Positions 23,758-37,000 of a stretch of DNA of 64,000 bases are shown piece after piece (the stretch's first letter is position 1; every line of letters starts with the position of its first letter). Where the stretch lies: positions 23,288,212-23,352,211 of the forward strand of contig CM038909.1 of assembly GCA_021904315.1 (NCBI GenBank), in the 5' to 3' direction. A program made the translations under genes and the position numbers. The DNA is from Sphagnum magellanicum. Taxonomy: Eukaryota > Streptophyta > Sphagnopsida > Sphagnales > Sphagnaceae. The notes beneath the pieces are model-generated. The model did not search any database. It was not told where the DNA came from and saw only the letters and a list, made by a program, of their open reading frames with translations.

Positions 23758-26700
23758 TCAAAACGTCACCTTTCGTGCTGCAAGTGGGGACGCAACCTGG
23801 TTTCGTATGCGAAGAGATCTTCGCACTGGGGTAAGCTTTAGCCTCTCCATTTCCAAACCCTGCAGCAGCACACTCAGGTACACCTCAGTTTTCTTGACAC
23901 TCTATGTGATGAAAAGAGAGTGTACCTCAAGGAAGAGTTTACTTGTAGGATTCGGCCAATTTGCAGGTGGTGGTTATGAGAAAGCACATGAAAAGTTCAA
24001 CTATTTATGTGAAGGTTTTCTAGCTTGTCTGTTTGAAGCATGGAGCATTAGCAGTGGCAATGACACAATGAACATAAAAAAGCTCAAATAGTGAGTGTAT
24101 GAGTAGCTGAATAGATAGACAGTTACACTCATACACTCATTATTTGAGCTCTAGATACCTCTTTTATGGCAACAGAATGTCTGAAGAGCAAAAACCTTAA
24201 GTTGCAAGAATTCAGTTTATCATAACACTTACCTCAGAGGAAAGAATGGGTTCATAGGCAGTGAAACTGCCAAGCTGAGAATCATCTAGCAGTGCAGAAA
24301 GCTCACTATCAGCAACTGACCATGTTTCCCTGGATCCTGAAGCAGTAGATGTTGTTGATTCTGAGGGCATGTATGAAGACGAAGCACTTGGTGTGTATGA
24401 AGTCACAGGTGTATGGCATGTGGGTGAGAAGTATCCCTTGGGAGCACTTCTGACTGAAGTCCTTAACAAGTGAGCTTGTGGTGTAGAGTTTGTTGCAGTG
24501 GCTCTAAGCACTGGTTGTGCTACTGCCCTTCTTGGTGAACTCCGGCCGCTGGATTTGCTGGTTCTCTTGTGATCATAAATTGACATTAAATTCTCGGTGT
24601 TGGGCTTGAGTGCTATGGTAATAGTGGGCTGATGAGGACTGTCAACCATGCTTCTTGTTTCTGTTGTGGACTTGTGCTTGAAAACTGGAGTACTAGGGGG
24701 CTGAGGAGCATCACACATCACCTGTTCTGCTTTTGTCAACTTTCCTATCATGCTTTTGTTGTGACTCTTCATGAACCTTAAAGTAATGGCCAATGTGACG
24801 GCTGCTGCAGTTGCTGCGATCCCTACAAGAATGAATGCTGGGAACTTGCTTAGTTGACTTTGGTGAACTGACGGCAGTGAACACATTCCTCCTTCAAAAT
24901 CACCCAGGCTCATAAATGGGTTTATGGTGTTGCCTACGATACTTTCCTTATCTCGCACAGATTCCTTCTGAGATTCTGTCAAAGTTTGCTCAAAACTCAT
25001 CTCTTCTTCAGGAGACTGTACATTATTCCCTGGGTTAGGAACTGTAGGGAGTGCATCTGCAAGTGCATCCTCTCTCATGACTGTTGCAATCCTACCCACT
25101 GGCATTGCACACTCAGTGTCCTCTTGATTCCCATCTTCAGGTTCAGTTGACAAACCCACATCAATGTCATATTCAATACCATTGCTGATAATGTCTGGTG
25201 CTGCTTCATCTTTCATCATGTACTCCTCCTGCACCATGAAACAGGTTTCATAACTCCAATATTACTTACTGCATTCCAGAAAGCAAGAGTCTCACAAAGT
25301 CTTCCTGCTGTTACAAATGCTTACATTGAATTTTCTCTGTTCCTTCATACCCAAGTGCAACAAACATGTTTGAAGATGGCCAGGAAACCAAACTTAGCTT
25401 TCGAAAGTGCTGTGTTTTTGGCTATGATCATTCTCTGACTAGCAAATTGACAAAGAAAAAAGGACTTCAACAGGGAGGGTGAATTATTACCATTGGAGGC
25501 TTCTCCAGGTCCACAAGATCCATGAGCTCATCCATTCCCCCTTGTCCTTGTTGAAAGCATCCAGTTCCTTCCGTGGCAGAAAGAAATGTTGGGTGCAAGG
25601 GCAAAGGTTCAACGAATGCAGCCTCACTCCTTTCACTGATCACATTTGGTGCAAAGGAATCTGGAAGAGAGCTTCCATACAATTTGTAGTCATCAACCAA
25701 AAGCTGGGAAGAAACTCCAGTCAAAACTTGCAGATTTCCCAGCTTCCCAGCTTTGACCTCAAGAGACTCCTTGTATTCAGTGCCAGGAAGGAGATTGACG
25801 TCTAAGAAGTCTGTACTTGGTTTGCTGGCAGATAAATTTTGCCATGGTTGTACAAAAAAGTTAGCACAACTTGTTCTCACAGGATCACTTGAGCTGCTCC
25901 ATGCAAGAAAGGTCACACCCACCATGCACACAGCCAGCAAGAATATAATTGCCAAAAACCTCAATGCCATCTTCAATTTGGCCTTCTGCACTGACAAGTT
26001 TGTGACAGTCTTTCTGTTTCTGACTTCCATTGTTGGTGCACCTACTGGATCCTCAACATTGGTTGCATTGTCATCGAGGTATTCCTTGATGGCTTCTGTG
26101 TTTGTCTTAACATCAGGTGGCAACAACAGACCTTTGGGACATGCAGTATCAGCCTCATCCTTTACTTCAGATTGTTGCAATGTTGCTTCATGACTACCGG
26201 TGTTATCCTCTTTGGTGACATTCTCACTGATGGCCTCCATTGTTCCTGGCACTCCGTTTCCAAGCTCCTCAGATTGTGGCAATATTGCTTCCTGAATATC
26301 AGTGTTATTCTCTTTGGTGACATTCTCACTGATGGCCTCTGCTGCTCCTGGCACTCTATTTCCAAGCTCCCCAGAACCTGGAGTGGCATTCTCATTGACG
26401 GCCTCTGTTCCTCCTGGTGCTCTATTTGCAAGCTCCCAAGATTGTGGAGTTGCATTCTTAACAATGGCCTCTGTTGCTCCTGGTGCTCTATTTCCAAGCC
26501 CCTCAGATTGTGGAATGTTCGCTGGTTCTTGGATATGCCTATCCTCCTCTGTACTTATATTCTCAATTCCCACCTCAATATGACTGGATGCTCCCACCAC
26601 TATGAAGCTGGAGTTGCAACTCTGAGGAACAACACCATTATCCTCCAGATTCTCCACCTTCACCACCTCAGCTGCAATGCTTTCATTTCCTGCTTGATTC

Positions 26701-27876
26701 TGATCACCTGCTTTCAAAGCAGCATAGGCCTCAGAATCAGCACTTCTCTGCAGAAGATCTAGTCGGCGATTGGGTCTATATCGTAGAAACTGTGGTCTTG
26801 GAGACAAGAAATTTTGCTTCGGGTCATAAGGCCTTGGATCAGTTGACTTGTTCCTGCCTGAACAGCCATGTGTTCTCAGCAGCTCCCCAGCAATGTGGCC
26901 AGTTGACCTCCTCCGTTTGCCTCTTGCAGACTGGGGAGATGGAGAGGTAAAAAGTGCGGATTTCAAATGAGAAAGAGCTTTTGTGGCTTTCTCTTCAGTC
27001 CTTGGGCCAGCTTGAAGACGGTTTTCAAGAAGCCTCTTTATCCGTAGCAATTCAGCTTTGGAGATATCTGGAGACAGATCTCTGTGCTCTTCTTCCGTGC
27101 TGTCCATTACTGTTTTTGAGCATTCCAACTCCATCATTACTGCAGAATTTAAAAGCTCTGGTCTCTCAGACAAAACCCTCTGTTTCAGAGGAGTTTCAGA
27201 GAGCTTACTAATGCAATGACTTGATGAATACAAGTCATCATTGTCTTTGGAGTTCTCATGATGCTCTGAGCTCCAATTCTCCTTGTGTTGTGGGAAAGAG
27301 GACAAGGCCTTTTTTGCAAATGTTCCAGTGTCTTGAAGTTCTGACAAACTCCATCTTCTGCAGTGACCTGGAAAAGAATCGCATTGGCACAGCATTAGTA
27401 AATCCTCCAACATGTTTTTCCCAAGCTGCTGCTGGCTGCAATGCTGCTGATTCCTAATGAGGACAACACAAAGTAGCTCCCCAAATCTTCGTCCAAGAAC
27501 TCCCAAGGCCTCTCAAGATTCTCACACTGTGGAAACAAGGACTGGTTGTTGAGCTCACAACCGCCCAAACCTTGTAGAGATTGAAGCAGCAATCACTTGC
27601 AAGAATGGACATTCAAGGCTATGAGATGGATGTGGCACTAAACCCTAACATCATGACAAAGAAGCCATGTGGCACCAAACACTAATTCATGAGGAAGAAA
27701 CCATGCGCCACTACAAACTGAAGCACGAGAGAGGAGGGGGAATTCGAGGTCCACTTACATGAAGAAGATGGAGATGGCTGAGGAGAAGATGGCTGATTGA
27801 AGAGAGGATTAGTGTGACTCAGTGAGAACTCCATCTCCCATGCCCTCTGCTGCTGCTCCCTGGATGTCATCTTCAT
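23758..27876 (-). CDS. plant protein of unknown function, two membrane segments
   Basis: Reading the minus strand, exons 27876-27759, 27367-25491, 25228-24233 and 23859-23758 keep frame (118, 1877, 996, 102 nt) and give 1030 aa. Donors are GTAAGT, GTAATA and GTAAGT. The last exon encodes TPVRRSLRIRNQVASP (1007-1022), and around residue 220-240 there is FLSPRPQFLRYRPN; I recall both motifs from uncharacterised plant membrane proteins but can name no function. Membrane segments: about 506-530 and 794-816. No signal peptide is visible. Between them and upstream the chain is acidic and low-complexity, with a degenerate 22/34-residue repeat around residues 325-440. The start is Met at 27876 (MKMTSREQQQRAWEMEF); the next Met, two codons on, is also possible. 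The first exon is the least certain part; the phase match of T|GT across intron 1 supports it. Confidence 0.82.
24081..24150. repeat. 24-bp inverted repeat inside intron 3 of the membrane-protein gene
   Basis: Arms 24081-24104 and 24127-24150 pair over 24 bp with one mismatch (AGCTCAAATAGTGAGTGTAT... against its complement), with a 22-nt loop. It lies in the 373-nt intron between exons 3 and 4, and would fold in the pre-mRNA. It could be a small foldback element. Confidence 0.85.
26160..26515 (-). repeat. degenerate in-frame coding repeat, 66/102 bp units
   Basis: Within exon 2 of the membrane-protein gene the pattern PQSxELGNRxPGxxEAxxxN(A/V)T occurs four times. Two units are 22 residues and two are 34 residues, the longer ones with a KE(N/D)NTxxxEAxL insert. 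The repeat is in frame throughout. Confidence 0.85.
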
Positions 27877-28740
27877 GTACCGCAGAAGTCTCTGCTTTCA
27901 GAATTGGTGGAATTTGGATCCGCCCGCCGATTGGCGTGGTGAGGAAGATTCTTGTTTCTTCTTCCGCTGCTGCTGCACTGCAGCAAAAAAATCTCAAAAC
28001 GCTCGAAATTCCAAACAGAAAAAATTCTAAGTCTGGTGGTTTTTTTTAGGGTTATTCCAGCTTCAACTCAAACAGAAAGACACGAAGACAAGTAGTCAGT
28101 GCAGTCCAGGGGGTTCAGAATTCGGGACCCCACTAAGTGGCGAACAGAAAGGAGGAGAGGAGGAACAACAACAACGAGAACAGAACAGAAGCTGAGGTAT
28201 TGGATGTTGCGTTTCTAAGAGCAATAAATACCAAAAAGAACAAGAACAAGATAATGAAAGACCAAGGCAACAAACAACAGCGACAAGAAAGAGCAATCCG
28301 ACACAAGCGAGCACCGATGACAATCAATCACCGTGAGATTTTCCCCCCTACCGCTGAAAAAAAAAAAACAAATTAAAAAATAAAAGGAGTGCAGGAAAGC
28401 AATCTGTGGAAGAAGGAGAAAACTCTCTTGGGAGTTATCTGATGCAAAACAAAATAGCAGCAAAATTTGCCGCAATCACAAAGCCCATGCCGCTGCTGCG
28501 TGCGAGCGAGCAAGCACAGAGAGAACGAACGGAGAGGTAAGAGAGAGAGGAGAGAGAGAGAGACGACAAGGTGTGAAGAGAGCCGTTAGGGAATTTGAAA
28601 TTTGGGGCTTTGAGATTTGTGTGTGAAACCGTTTTGTGCTTTTTGGTACCCGACCGTTTGGGTTTGGAAATTTAATAAGTAGTGTTGTGGCCTGTGGCGT
28701 TTGGTCCAAGTGTGAACACATACATATTAGAGCCCAATTG
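27877..28740 (-). promoter_or_regulatory. leader and promoter region of the membrane-protein gene
   Basis: A GA-rich tract at about 28535-28565 reads as a CT patch on the minus strand and may mark transcription start, giving a leader of roughly 0.7 kb. An overlapping short minus frame begins at 27997 but has no family support. Composition falls sharply to AT-rich desert beyond about 28740. Confidence 0.4.
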
Positions 28741-28819
28741 TTCCCCCCTACCCCCCCCCAATTTCTTTTTTAAATCTAAATTTTTAATTGATTAATTTTT
28801 AGTGACAAAAATTTACTCA

Positions 28820-29270
28820 AAATTCGACATATTCCGGGTATCAGAGTTGATAACTGTGGTTATGGAACTTTTCAAATACCCGATTCTTATACATAACCAC
28901 AGACATCGGCAAAATCACATACCCGGTTTTTCATAGAATCACGGTTCTCAAGTTTTCTCAAACCAGTCAAACGACCGGCCAGAAAACCGTTGGCCCTATG
29001 TCAGGGTTTTTCATGAAACCCAGCGGTTCTTTGAGATGTTGGAAATAACCGCAGCTGGAGGTTCTTTGATTTTGCTGATTTTTTCAAATACCCGGAACTG
29101 GCAGATCTTTCAATTCCCTTTTTTTCTCCCCAAAATACCCGGACTCAGTGGTTCTGTGATTTTGAATTTTCTTCAAATACTCAGAGCCGACGGTTATTTA
29201 ATCAACTAAATACCCACCCAACACTGGATGGAACCGCCATGAGAAGACTTTTCGAGCGAATTTCCCGGAA
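28820..29270. repeat. dispersed repeat family D (AAATACCCGG / GGTTCTTTG motifs)
   Basis: Motifs (T)CAAATACCCG and GGTTCTTTGATTTT alternate over about 440 bp. The same pair of motifs occurs in the opposite orientation at 40390-41045. No coding capacity. Confidence 0.6.
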
Positions 29271-32200
29271 CTTGTCTTTTAAAATTGTCTACAGAATTTA
29301 TGAATGCTCTATGGAATAAATAAATTTATAGAAAAATTAAAAGAAAAATTATAAATTTAACTTGTCTATGGTATAAATAAATTTGTCTATTTTGAAATTT
29401 ATTTATTTCATGGAGCGTTTTTTTTTCCCCCCAAATTTGTGAAGTGGGTGGGTTGGCAATGATGCACAAGAGGACTTTAGCCAAATTTGGCTAGAGATCA
29501 AAGAGGGAAGTAAAAAACTTTAAGATTCTTATTCTAATTTGGCTACTTCTTGGAACCTACTATCTAAATATGGCAAATTTAGTTTTCCCCCCCCCCTCCC
29601 CCCCCTAAATGAAGTGGCAACTTGGCCTCATTTTTTTCCCCCAAAAACAACCCTTTGTATTTTTTTGCACCATCCTTTTTTGTTTAGCCAAGTTGTGAAA
29701 ATTTGCCCAAAAAAAAAAAAAAAAACATTAATTCCATATATCTATGTGTATATGGAAAATACATAAAGACCCACTCTAAATTTTTTTAGTGTAAATTGGA
29801 GGGCATGTTACCCAACTTATTTTTCAAGAGTTTATCAAAAAATAAAATGCCACTTGGAGCAACCATTCCCATTTTCCAACACAACCCCCCATTGTTTTAA
29901 TCTTTTCCCCCGTGATAATTATCAAGTATCATGGGAAACAAAAAGAAAAATATTGGAGTAAGTATTTATGCTTGGCAAAGCCCCTTCCCTTGGGCTTTAC
30001 CTTGTACACAATGTACATATTAGGGATGCATGTGTTTATAAGCGGGTGTGCATCTCATACTTCACTTTGAAACCATGGTTTGGTTTTGGGTGTAAGGTAA
30101 AGCCCTTATTAGTAGGTGTACAATATTTAATCTTGAACATGCATCCTAAACCCTAAACCCTTAAACCTTAAACCCTAAACCCATGCATCTCCTTGGTTAT
30201 TATGTATTGAGATGATGAATACATCATATATGTCATGATGTTCAATCTTAAGCCAATTCTTTTGGGCTCCATGTTACTTCGCACTACTAGTGACAATGAT
30301 TAAATTATTTTTTGGGAACATAATAATTTTGTTGTAATTAATTTTGTCCTTTCAAGAAATAAAATTATGTAAATTTCACTATATGTCATTTTGTTCTATG
30401 AAATGTATTTTTTTCATTTTTGATTTGGTAGGCAAAATGTCAATGAAAGTCTAATTCATTAAATAAATTCACAACAGGATACAAATAGACCCAAACAAAA
30501 AAAACATTGAAAGGGTGTAAGAAAAACAACAAGATACAAACAGACAAAAACATTGAAAGGGTGCAAAACAAACAACAATGAATGATTCTAAAAATGAAAT
30601 TTGATCTATGACAAATTATAATTCAAAATGGCTTTGAAATTATTATATTGTGATGTTTAACTTAAACCAATTAAAATTATCATGAGCTTCAAAACTCCTT
30701 CCCTTCATCCATAAGACAATAAACAGATGTTGGACAAACAACGTACATTGGATTATAAGATGTTACATCATAATCAAAACCAATATCTTATACATTAATA
30801 ATTGAAGGGCATTCAAGATTTTATTTTTATTTTTTTCTTGTGTAATGAATAACAACTTACAAAACATTTACTTCCATCTAATGCAATTTTACAAAATATC
30901 ATAAGCTACTAAACTCACAAATCTCTAGCAGTGACATCAATGTGATAACAAGATACAAAACAAAACTACAAAAAAAACAAAACAAATCTAAAAACCCATA
31001 CCTAATCACAATAGTTGAAACAACTTCTAAGTAAACAAAATAAAACAAATTTAGTATCTAGAAATTAGTTACATCCAATAAGTTTGTTTAGTGTCCATCT
31101 ATTACATAATGGCATGTCTAATAGTTGTGGAATAACACATCTTGTAATCAATGGTTTATTTTGTTCAGTTTTATGATATAACCAAAATGATGGCCATCCA
31201 TAGGAAAGTTTAGCCAATTTTGGCTATTAAAATAATATGAAAATAAATATTTTAAATATCCTTTTTACATTCTTGGTCATTTAAACTTGAATCATGCATA
31301 GAAATCTAGCAATTTTCCCTTTTGAAAATTTAATTTAGTGATTGAATAATTAAATATTTAATTTTTTAAATTTTGATTTTAAATTTCACATTATTAAAAT
31401 TACTTATAATGGTTCACAACTATTGAATCCACTAATATAGGTAAAAGGGTGAAAACACACTAAGGTGTCATAATTTCAGCATATTATAATCCCTTTTCAA
31501 AGCCCTTTTATAATGTAGTTGAAAATTGGCTTAAAATATGAATAATTAAATGACATCAAAAGTAACATTTTTTTTCCATTTTCAATTTCAAATCATGATA
31601 TTATGAGACATACAAAAAAATATTGCAATTTTTTTAAATAATTAAATGCTTAAAAGGGCTTTTAAAATAATTATATTTTTTTGGATTTTAAAAAGTCCAT
31701 GACATAATAGATTAAAATCACATTACATTCATTCAATGAATCTTTATTTTTTTAAATATAATCCATCCAATATTTCAAAGTTTCAAACACATAAGACTAA
31801 CACATTGTAAGATAAAAATTCACATCCATGAATTTTGCATGTGTGACAAAAAATGCAGGCAAAATTCAAAAGTCCATTACTTATTGGCTATCCATGATTT
31901 TGATTTGACTTTTTCATTCTTGGAAGGTTGATTATGATAGTTTTATATAAGTGAATCCATTTTTTATTATTTCAATGAATTTTATTTTATTTATTTTCTT
32001 GTATTTAAGAAATACATAAAGAATCCATATAAGGTCACCATAGTGTGCAAAAGATACCTAACTCCACAATTATTAGATATAATATTTAAGTGATAAATAC
32101 CCAACTCCACAATTACAAAACACACCATTACACCAATTATTTAAATATTTGATTTTAAGTATTAAATGTCAAATTTCAAAACGATTTTGAATTTAAAACA

Positions 32201-32640
32201 CCATTTTTATTGAAATTATGAATTAAATTGTTAAAAAATTTAAGGTTGGTATCTTTTCTACCATTATAGTTTCTTTAGTTTGAAGGATTAAGGTTTGAAT
32301 TATTTTTAATTCCTTAGCCTATGATATAATTATCTAATTACACCAATTGACATGAAAATACATATAAAACTAAATATTCATTTGTGAAAATGTTAATAAA
32401 GTTTTCATTATTACTCTTCTTGTGTATATGCCAACATTTGAATAATTTTCATCTTATATGAGACCTTATAATTTGCACTTTATTTCCTAAAGGCTAAAAA
32501 TAATAAATGTGAGATTTTTTACATTAAAATTTGAAATGGAAACCAAATATCCTTTAAAACAATTATATCACAAAATGTGATTGGCCTTAAAATCAAAGTA
32601 TCAAAACTTGAACCCAATATTCTTTCAACCCTACAAGACA
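29271..32640. other. AT-rich desert, first part
   Basis: No gene recognised. It contains a palindrome-family copy (29478-29493, TAGCCAAATTTGGCTA with the CACAAGAGGA flank), C-runs near 29587-29606, a telomere-like tract at 30144-30181 and a degenerate palindrome copy at 31211-31226 (one base off). The rest is A/T-rich without long frames. Confidence 0.6.
30144..30181. repeat. interstitial telomere-like tract
   Basis: About five CCCTAAA or CC(T)TAAA units in a row, some with an extra T (CCCTTAAACC). Head-to-tail arrangement matches the plant telomere repeat in degenerate form. Confidence 0.75.
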
Positions 32641-32648
32641 AATGACAA

Positions 32649-34053
32649 CATTAGTAGAAAAAATGTCATTTGCGACTATTATTTACAATTAAATTTTAGT
32701 CACAAATGACACTTGCGACTAAAAATCAGCTTAGCAATAAACAACAAATTGCCAATGACACTAATCGCAAGCGATAGATGAAATTTTCTTTCATAAAATA
32801 CAAATATGGTGATTTCATACATGTATTCAGGATGAGTTCTTATGATTGCATTTACGACCACAATGCACACCAATTTGTTCACACATGGTAGTTTAAGAAT
32901 GTGACATGTGGTCACCTAAGATTATGCCACATGGCAACTTAAGATTGCCCTATAATTATTTAGGGTTAGTTTAAAGTTAGACCACTTATGATAGGCCACG
33001 TGGCACCTAGGCTAGGCCTAGGTTAGCCCACCAAGTTTAGCTAAATGCCTAAGGTACCTAACATAGTTTGAGGCTAAACCATTTACAATAGGTCATGTGG
33101 CACCTAGGCTAAGCCTAAGCCACCTAGCCATAGGTCTAGCCTAGGTAGGTAGGTATTTAGGTCTAGGTCTTAAACTTTCACAACAAAATCCTATTTTATT
33201 TTAAGTTAAGCCTTTTAGGTGGAGCCTATGTGATTAGATCTTCCCATATGGCAATTGAAAAAATTGAATGTGTTTACTACACCAAACTAACCTACTTATA
33301 TAGTTCGTAAACTTGAAAGGGAAATCAAACAATATGGGATAAAATTTTAGTTGCAACCTAATTGTAGCCTAGTTACAACTATTCTTTAGCACATATTATT
33401 ACATGGCCTACCTATTAGGTAGCATAAATTCTTACTAGGTACCTATTTAAATAATATTTATTTTAAGTACATATTTAAATAGCTTCTAGATAATTATTTA
33501 TTTTAAATGCCTATTTAACTAACCTCCAAATAATTATTTACAATTAACTAACATATTAGCTAGCTAATGGGTACGTAAGGGTTTATGTATGTAGGTACCT
33601 AATAATTAAGTAGGTAGGTAGGTAGGTAGGTAAATAATAATTACATAGGCATGTATGTACATAATAGGTAGGTACATAGGGTGTATGTACCTAGTAAGTA
33701 AGTAGGTAATAGATAGGTAGGTATTTAATAGGTAAATATATACATATAGGTACGTATGTATTATTAAACAATCTATATGGTAATTACTAGGTAGCATACA
33801 TACCTTATGCAACTATAATGTGATTATTTTAGTTGCATGTGCAACTTAATGTATATACGATGTTATAAGAAATACAAAAACATTATGAAAAATCAACCTA
33901 TTGGAAAGATGAAATAAATCAGTTGCAACTAGTTGAAAGGAAGACCAAAATCCATCCAAATTTGAAAAATAGTCGCATAGGCAACCATTCGTAATTGTAG
34001 GCCACATTTAATCACATAAGGAATGGTTGCAAACGATAACTTTGTTACTAGTG
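32649..34053. mobile_element. non-autonomous CACTA-like DNA element
   Basis: The left end reads CATTAGTAGAAAAAATGTC and the right end, complemented, CACTAGTAACAAAGTTATCG; about 24 of the first 32 positions agree. CACTA-like termini and repeated sub-terminal GCGAC/GTTGCAAC motifs fit the CACTA (En/Spm) superfamily. Flanks CAA and CAT give only a 2-of-3 match for the expected 3-bp duplication. The 1.4 kb interior has no transposase; it holds GGCACCTAGGCTA repeats (about 33003-33150) and (GGTA)n runs (33610-33745). Confidence 0.5.
33608..33745. repeat. GGTA/TAGG tetranucleotide-rich tract
   Basis: GGTAGGTAGGTAGGTAGG with degenerate extensions (TAAGTAGG, ATAGGTAGG). A Tyr/Leu/Ile-rich minus frame over it is a translation of the repeat, not a gene. 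Confidence 0.8.
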
Positions 34054-34059
34054 CATAAA

Positions 34060-37000
34060 TTGTTTTTTAAAAAATGTATGAAAAAGTATAAGGGTTAAGG
34101 TTTTAAATTTTGCCCAATATTTTAATACGTATAATTGTCAGTTTGAAGTCAAATCTATTCAAACTTCAATCAATGTGTGGAATGCAAACATGTAAATGTA
34201 AATCTAAAAAAATGTCAAAAAATTTGGGGTTGGTGGGTGGGCTATTACATTGTTGGGGTACAATGATAAAGATTTCTAACCATTGTCATTTTGAAACAAA
34301 AACTATCAACTTAAGCCCACTTTACACAAGGAGTTGTTAATGGGATCTTTTGTTATTTCCCAGTTAAATTTATACAACTTCTAATCTTAGGAAACAAATT
34401 CACATTACAACATCAAGTATACTTAAAGAAAACTCAAAATTCAATGTACAATTCAAAGCTTCAAAAATGAAATGTATTCACAAGTTGCAAAATTACAAAA
34501 ACTGAAATGAAAAATAGTTATAATCTTCTTCCTTTGTCCTACCATCCTCCTTATATATTGGTTTTCAAATTCAAAAAGTCTAAATTAAATTATTAAATAA
34601 TAACTAGTTGATATGAATAATCAAAAGTTCAAAATGAGATGACTAGTAGCAACCAATGGTTTTGTCACCACTTATTGAGTAAAACCTATCACCAGTTCAC
34701 ATAAAAGGGTAACATAACAAGTAACACAAGTTAAAATCAAGGTTCAACTCAAATAAAACATTCCTATTGGTGCAAAAGTTAAAATCAGCCCCAAGGGCTT
34801 TACACTTGGAATCAAGGTTGAAATAGAAAAAATATTTTAAATCTACCTAAAGTTATTAATAAGTGTTGAGCATTATAACCTTGTATTGGCCCCAAGGTTA
34901 TAAAAGGATAACAACAAATTTGAGAAGCAAATTTGCAAGCCTTGGGCTAATGTTCTAACATTTATTAGGAAGTTAGGGCCAAATAACAAGCCAAAAAATG
35001 CTCAAAGTTGGCCCTATTCAACCTTGATTCATAGTCTAAAGTGGGCCTTACTATCAACTTTTTGGTTTTGTCGAATATGATTGTGAAATCCTTGGACTTT
35101 ATATGTGAAAATGTTTCATACGTTCACGAATTTATTTGGCATCAAAAGGAAAAGAGGTCTAGCAGATCATGCTTAAGTTTACCATCTTGTGATTGAATCT
35201 TGCATGCACGTTCATTTTCCCGCATTTTTGTGTATTTTTTAATTTTAAAAAATAAACATTGCAAGTCTGATAAAAATAACTTTTGAAAATTGATATGTGA
35301 AAATTGCCTTTGAATACCCACTAATGGTTTGAAATGTGTGAGACCTAACACATTGAAACTTAGGTGAAATTTTTTTTCCCAAATTTTGAAACCATGCATG
35401 GGTCTTTTCAAATTTATTTTAAAATAAATTTAAAACTAAAGCAAGTTTTATAAACTATTTTGAAACTCGAACTCAACATGTTTTTAAAAACCTAATAACC
35501 ACCCAACACTAAATTATTCCATTTATAGTGGATGTAATTGTTATTAACACACATGCTCAAAAAACCCTTTGCAAACTAATTTGGAGTTTTTTTTCTATGT
35601 CTATTCTTAAGGGTTCCTTCAAGTTTCATGGCTAGAAGATTGTTCATACTCAATTGCAATATTCATTTATGACATCAACATTTGTTCCATATACAAGTAT
35701 TTCAAATGTAGTTGTGCAATTGTGCATTTTTTAGGTGAAGATAATTTGAGCTTCTCCATGTGCAAGTAAGCATATGCACAAAAAAATCATCATATGCACA
35801 AACATCATTGGGAATTTTTAAAAACCACCTACATCTCATTCTATACCAACACCAACAATTTTTCACTATACACCAATAAAGGTGCAAAATAATTATGAAA
35901 CATCCTTTCATGACCTTGTTAGTTGTTTCTTGGAAAATTCTTTGATCATCTATGCCAATTGTCACCATGATGTCTTCTAGTATGGTCCAAAATACCAAAA
36001 AGTGATTCATCCATGGTAAACTTGAATGTCAGATTGTAGTTTCAATGTAACGTGCCACAATAAACACCACATATTGTACATTGTGATGGATCAAACCACA
36101 AAATTTACCTCACACATTTGTCATGAGCCATAACCTTGTTTGTGAGAAAAACCACATTCTCTTCTTGTAATGGTGGTTTGGTAGCTTAGCAAATACATTA
36201 AGGTGACATGTAATGACCACTTCAATGTCTTAAAAATTGCAATGTGATATTGAGTGAATACATGATTGTGACTTGTGATGGAAATGATGTGCTACAAACT
36301 AGTTGTACATAAAGGAAAAAATGCAATGGACATCAAGGAATCTATCTGGTTCTAGTGATTAGAGAAGCAAATGTATCATGGTTATTTTGTTAAGGTGTGG
36401 GGCTTTTCCAACTTTTGTAAGAGCACAATCAATCAATCATACAAGACTTTTTACCAACTACCATAATAAACCTTGAAACAACTTTGCATCATTTAATCAA
36501 CATGTAACTATCCTCAAATTTTTGTTGCAAATTTTAGCAAGAGGTAGCAAGCATGGTGGAACATTATGAATCTAGATTGTGGAAGAATCTCAATGATATA
36601 ATACACGCATCATGGAAAGGTATGAATTGAAATACCACCTTATGAATTCCATAGTGAATCATGTGTTAACATTCTTAATGACATCATAAAACTTTGTCAT
36701 TCTTCTAGTAAATGTGGCATTAACGTTTTTTTGGGTAATTTACTAAAAGTTTCCATCTTCAAATTCCCGCAATAAGGAATGGTTTACATTAGAACCCTTG
36801 AAGCCAAGGCTTACAAAACCTCTTTGTATGTTGCATTTTGGATGAAGCCATGGGAAAACCCATGGGTCATGACTCAAGGGCATTTATTCCTAATGTAAAC
36901 CCAATTTGGACCAAAGAACAAACACTTGATTTTCTCACGGCCCATCTCTTCTTCATTGATCCCCACAATCTCCCTTATTTTGTCCATAAAATGTGAACAT

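Noticed and set aside
23646..23834. Plus-strand exon-like block with TTTACAG acceptor and GTAAGC donor
   Set aside because: The opposite strand encodes the conserved TPVRRSLRIRNQVASP tail in phase with the preceding minus exon, so the plus frame is a shadow.
24212..24232. C-terminus SVMIN on the minus strand
   Set aside because: It is read-through past a GAG|GTAAGT donor; the true last exon is 23859-23758.
27368..27506. Unspliced N-terminus MGVLGRRFGELL for the membrane-protein gene
   Set aside because: It reads through a good TTTTCCAG acceptor; splicing from 27759 keeps phase and gives a more plausible start.
33606..33812. Tyr/Leu-rich minus frame
   Set aside because: Translation of GGTA repeats inside a non-autonomous element.
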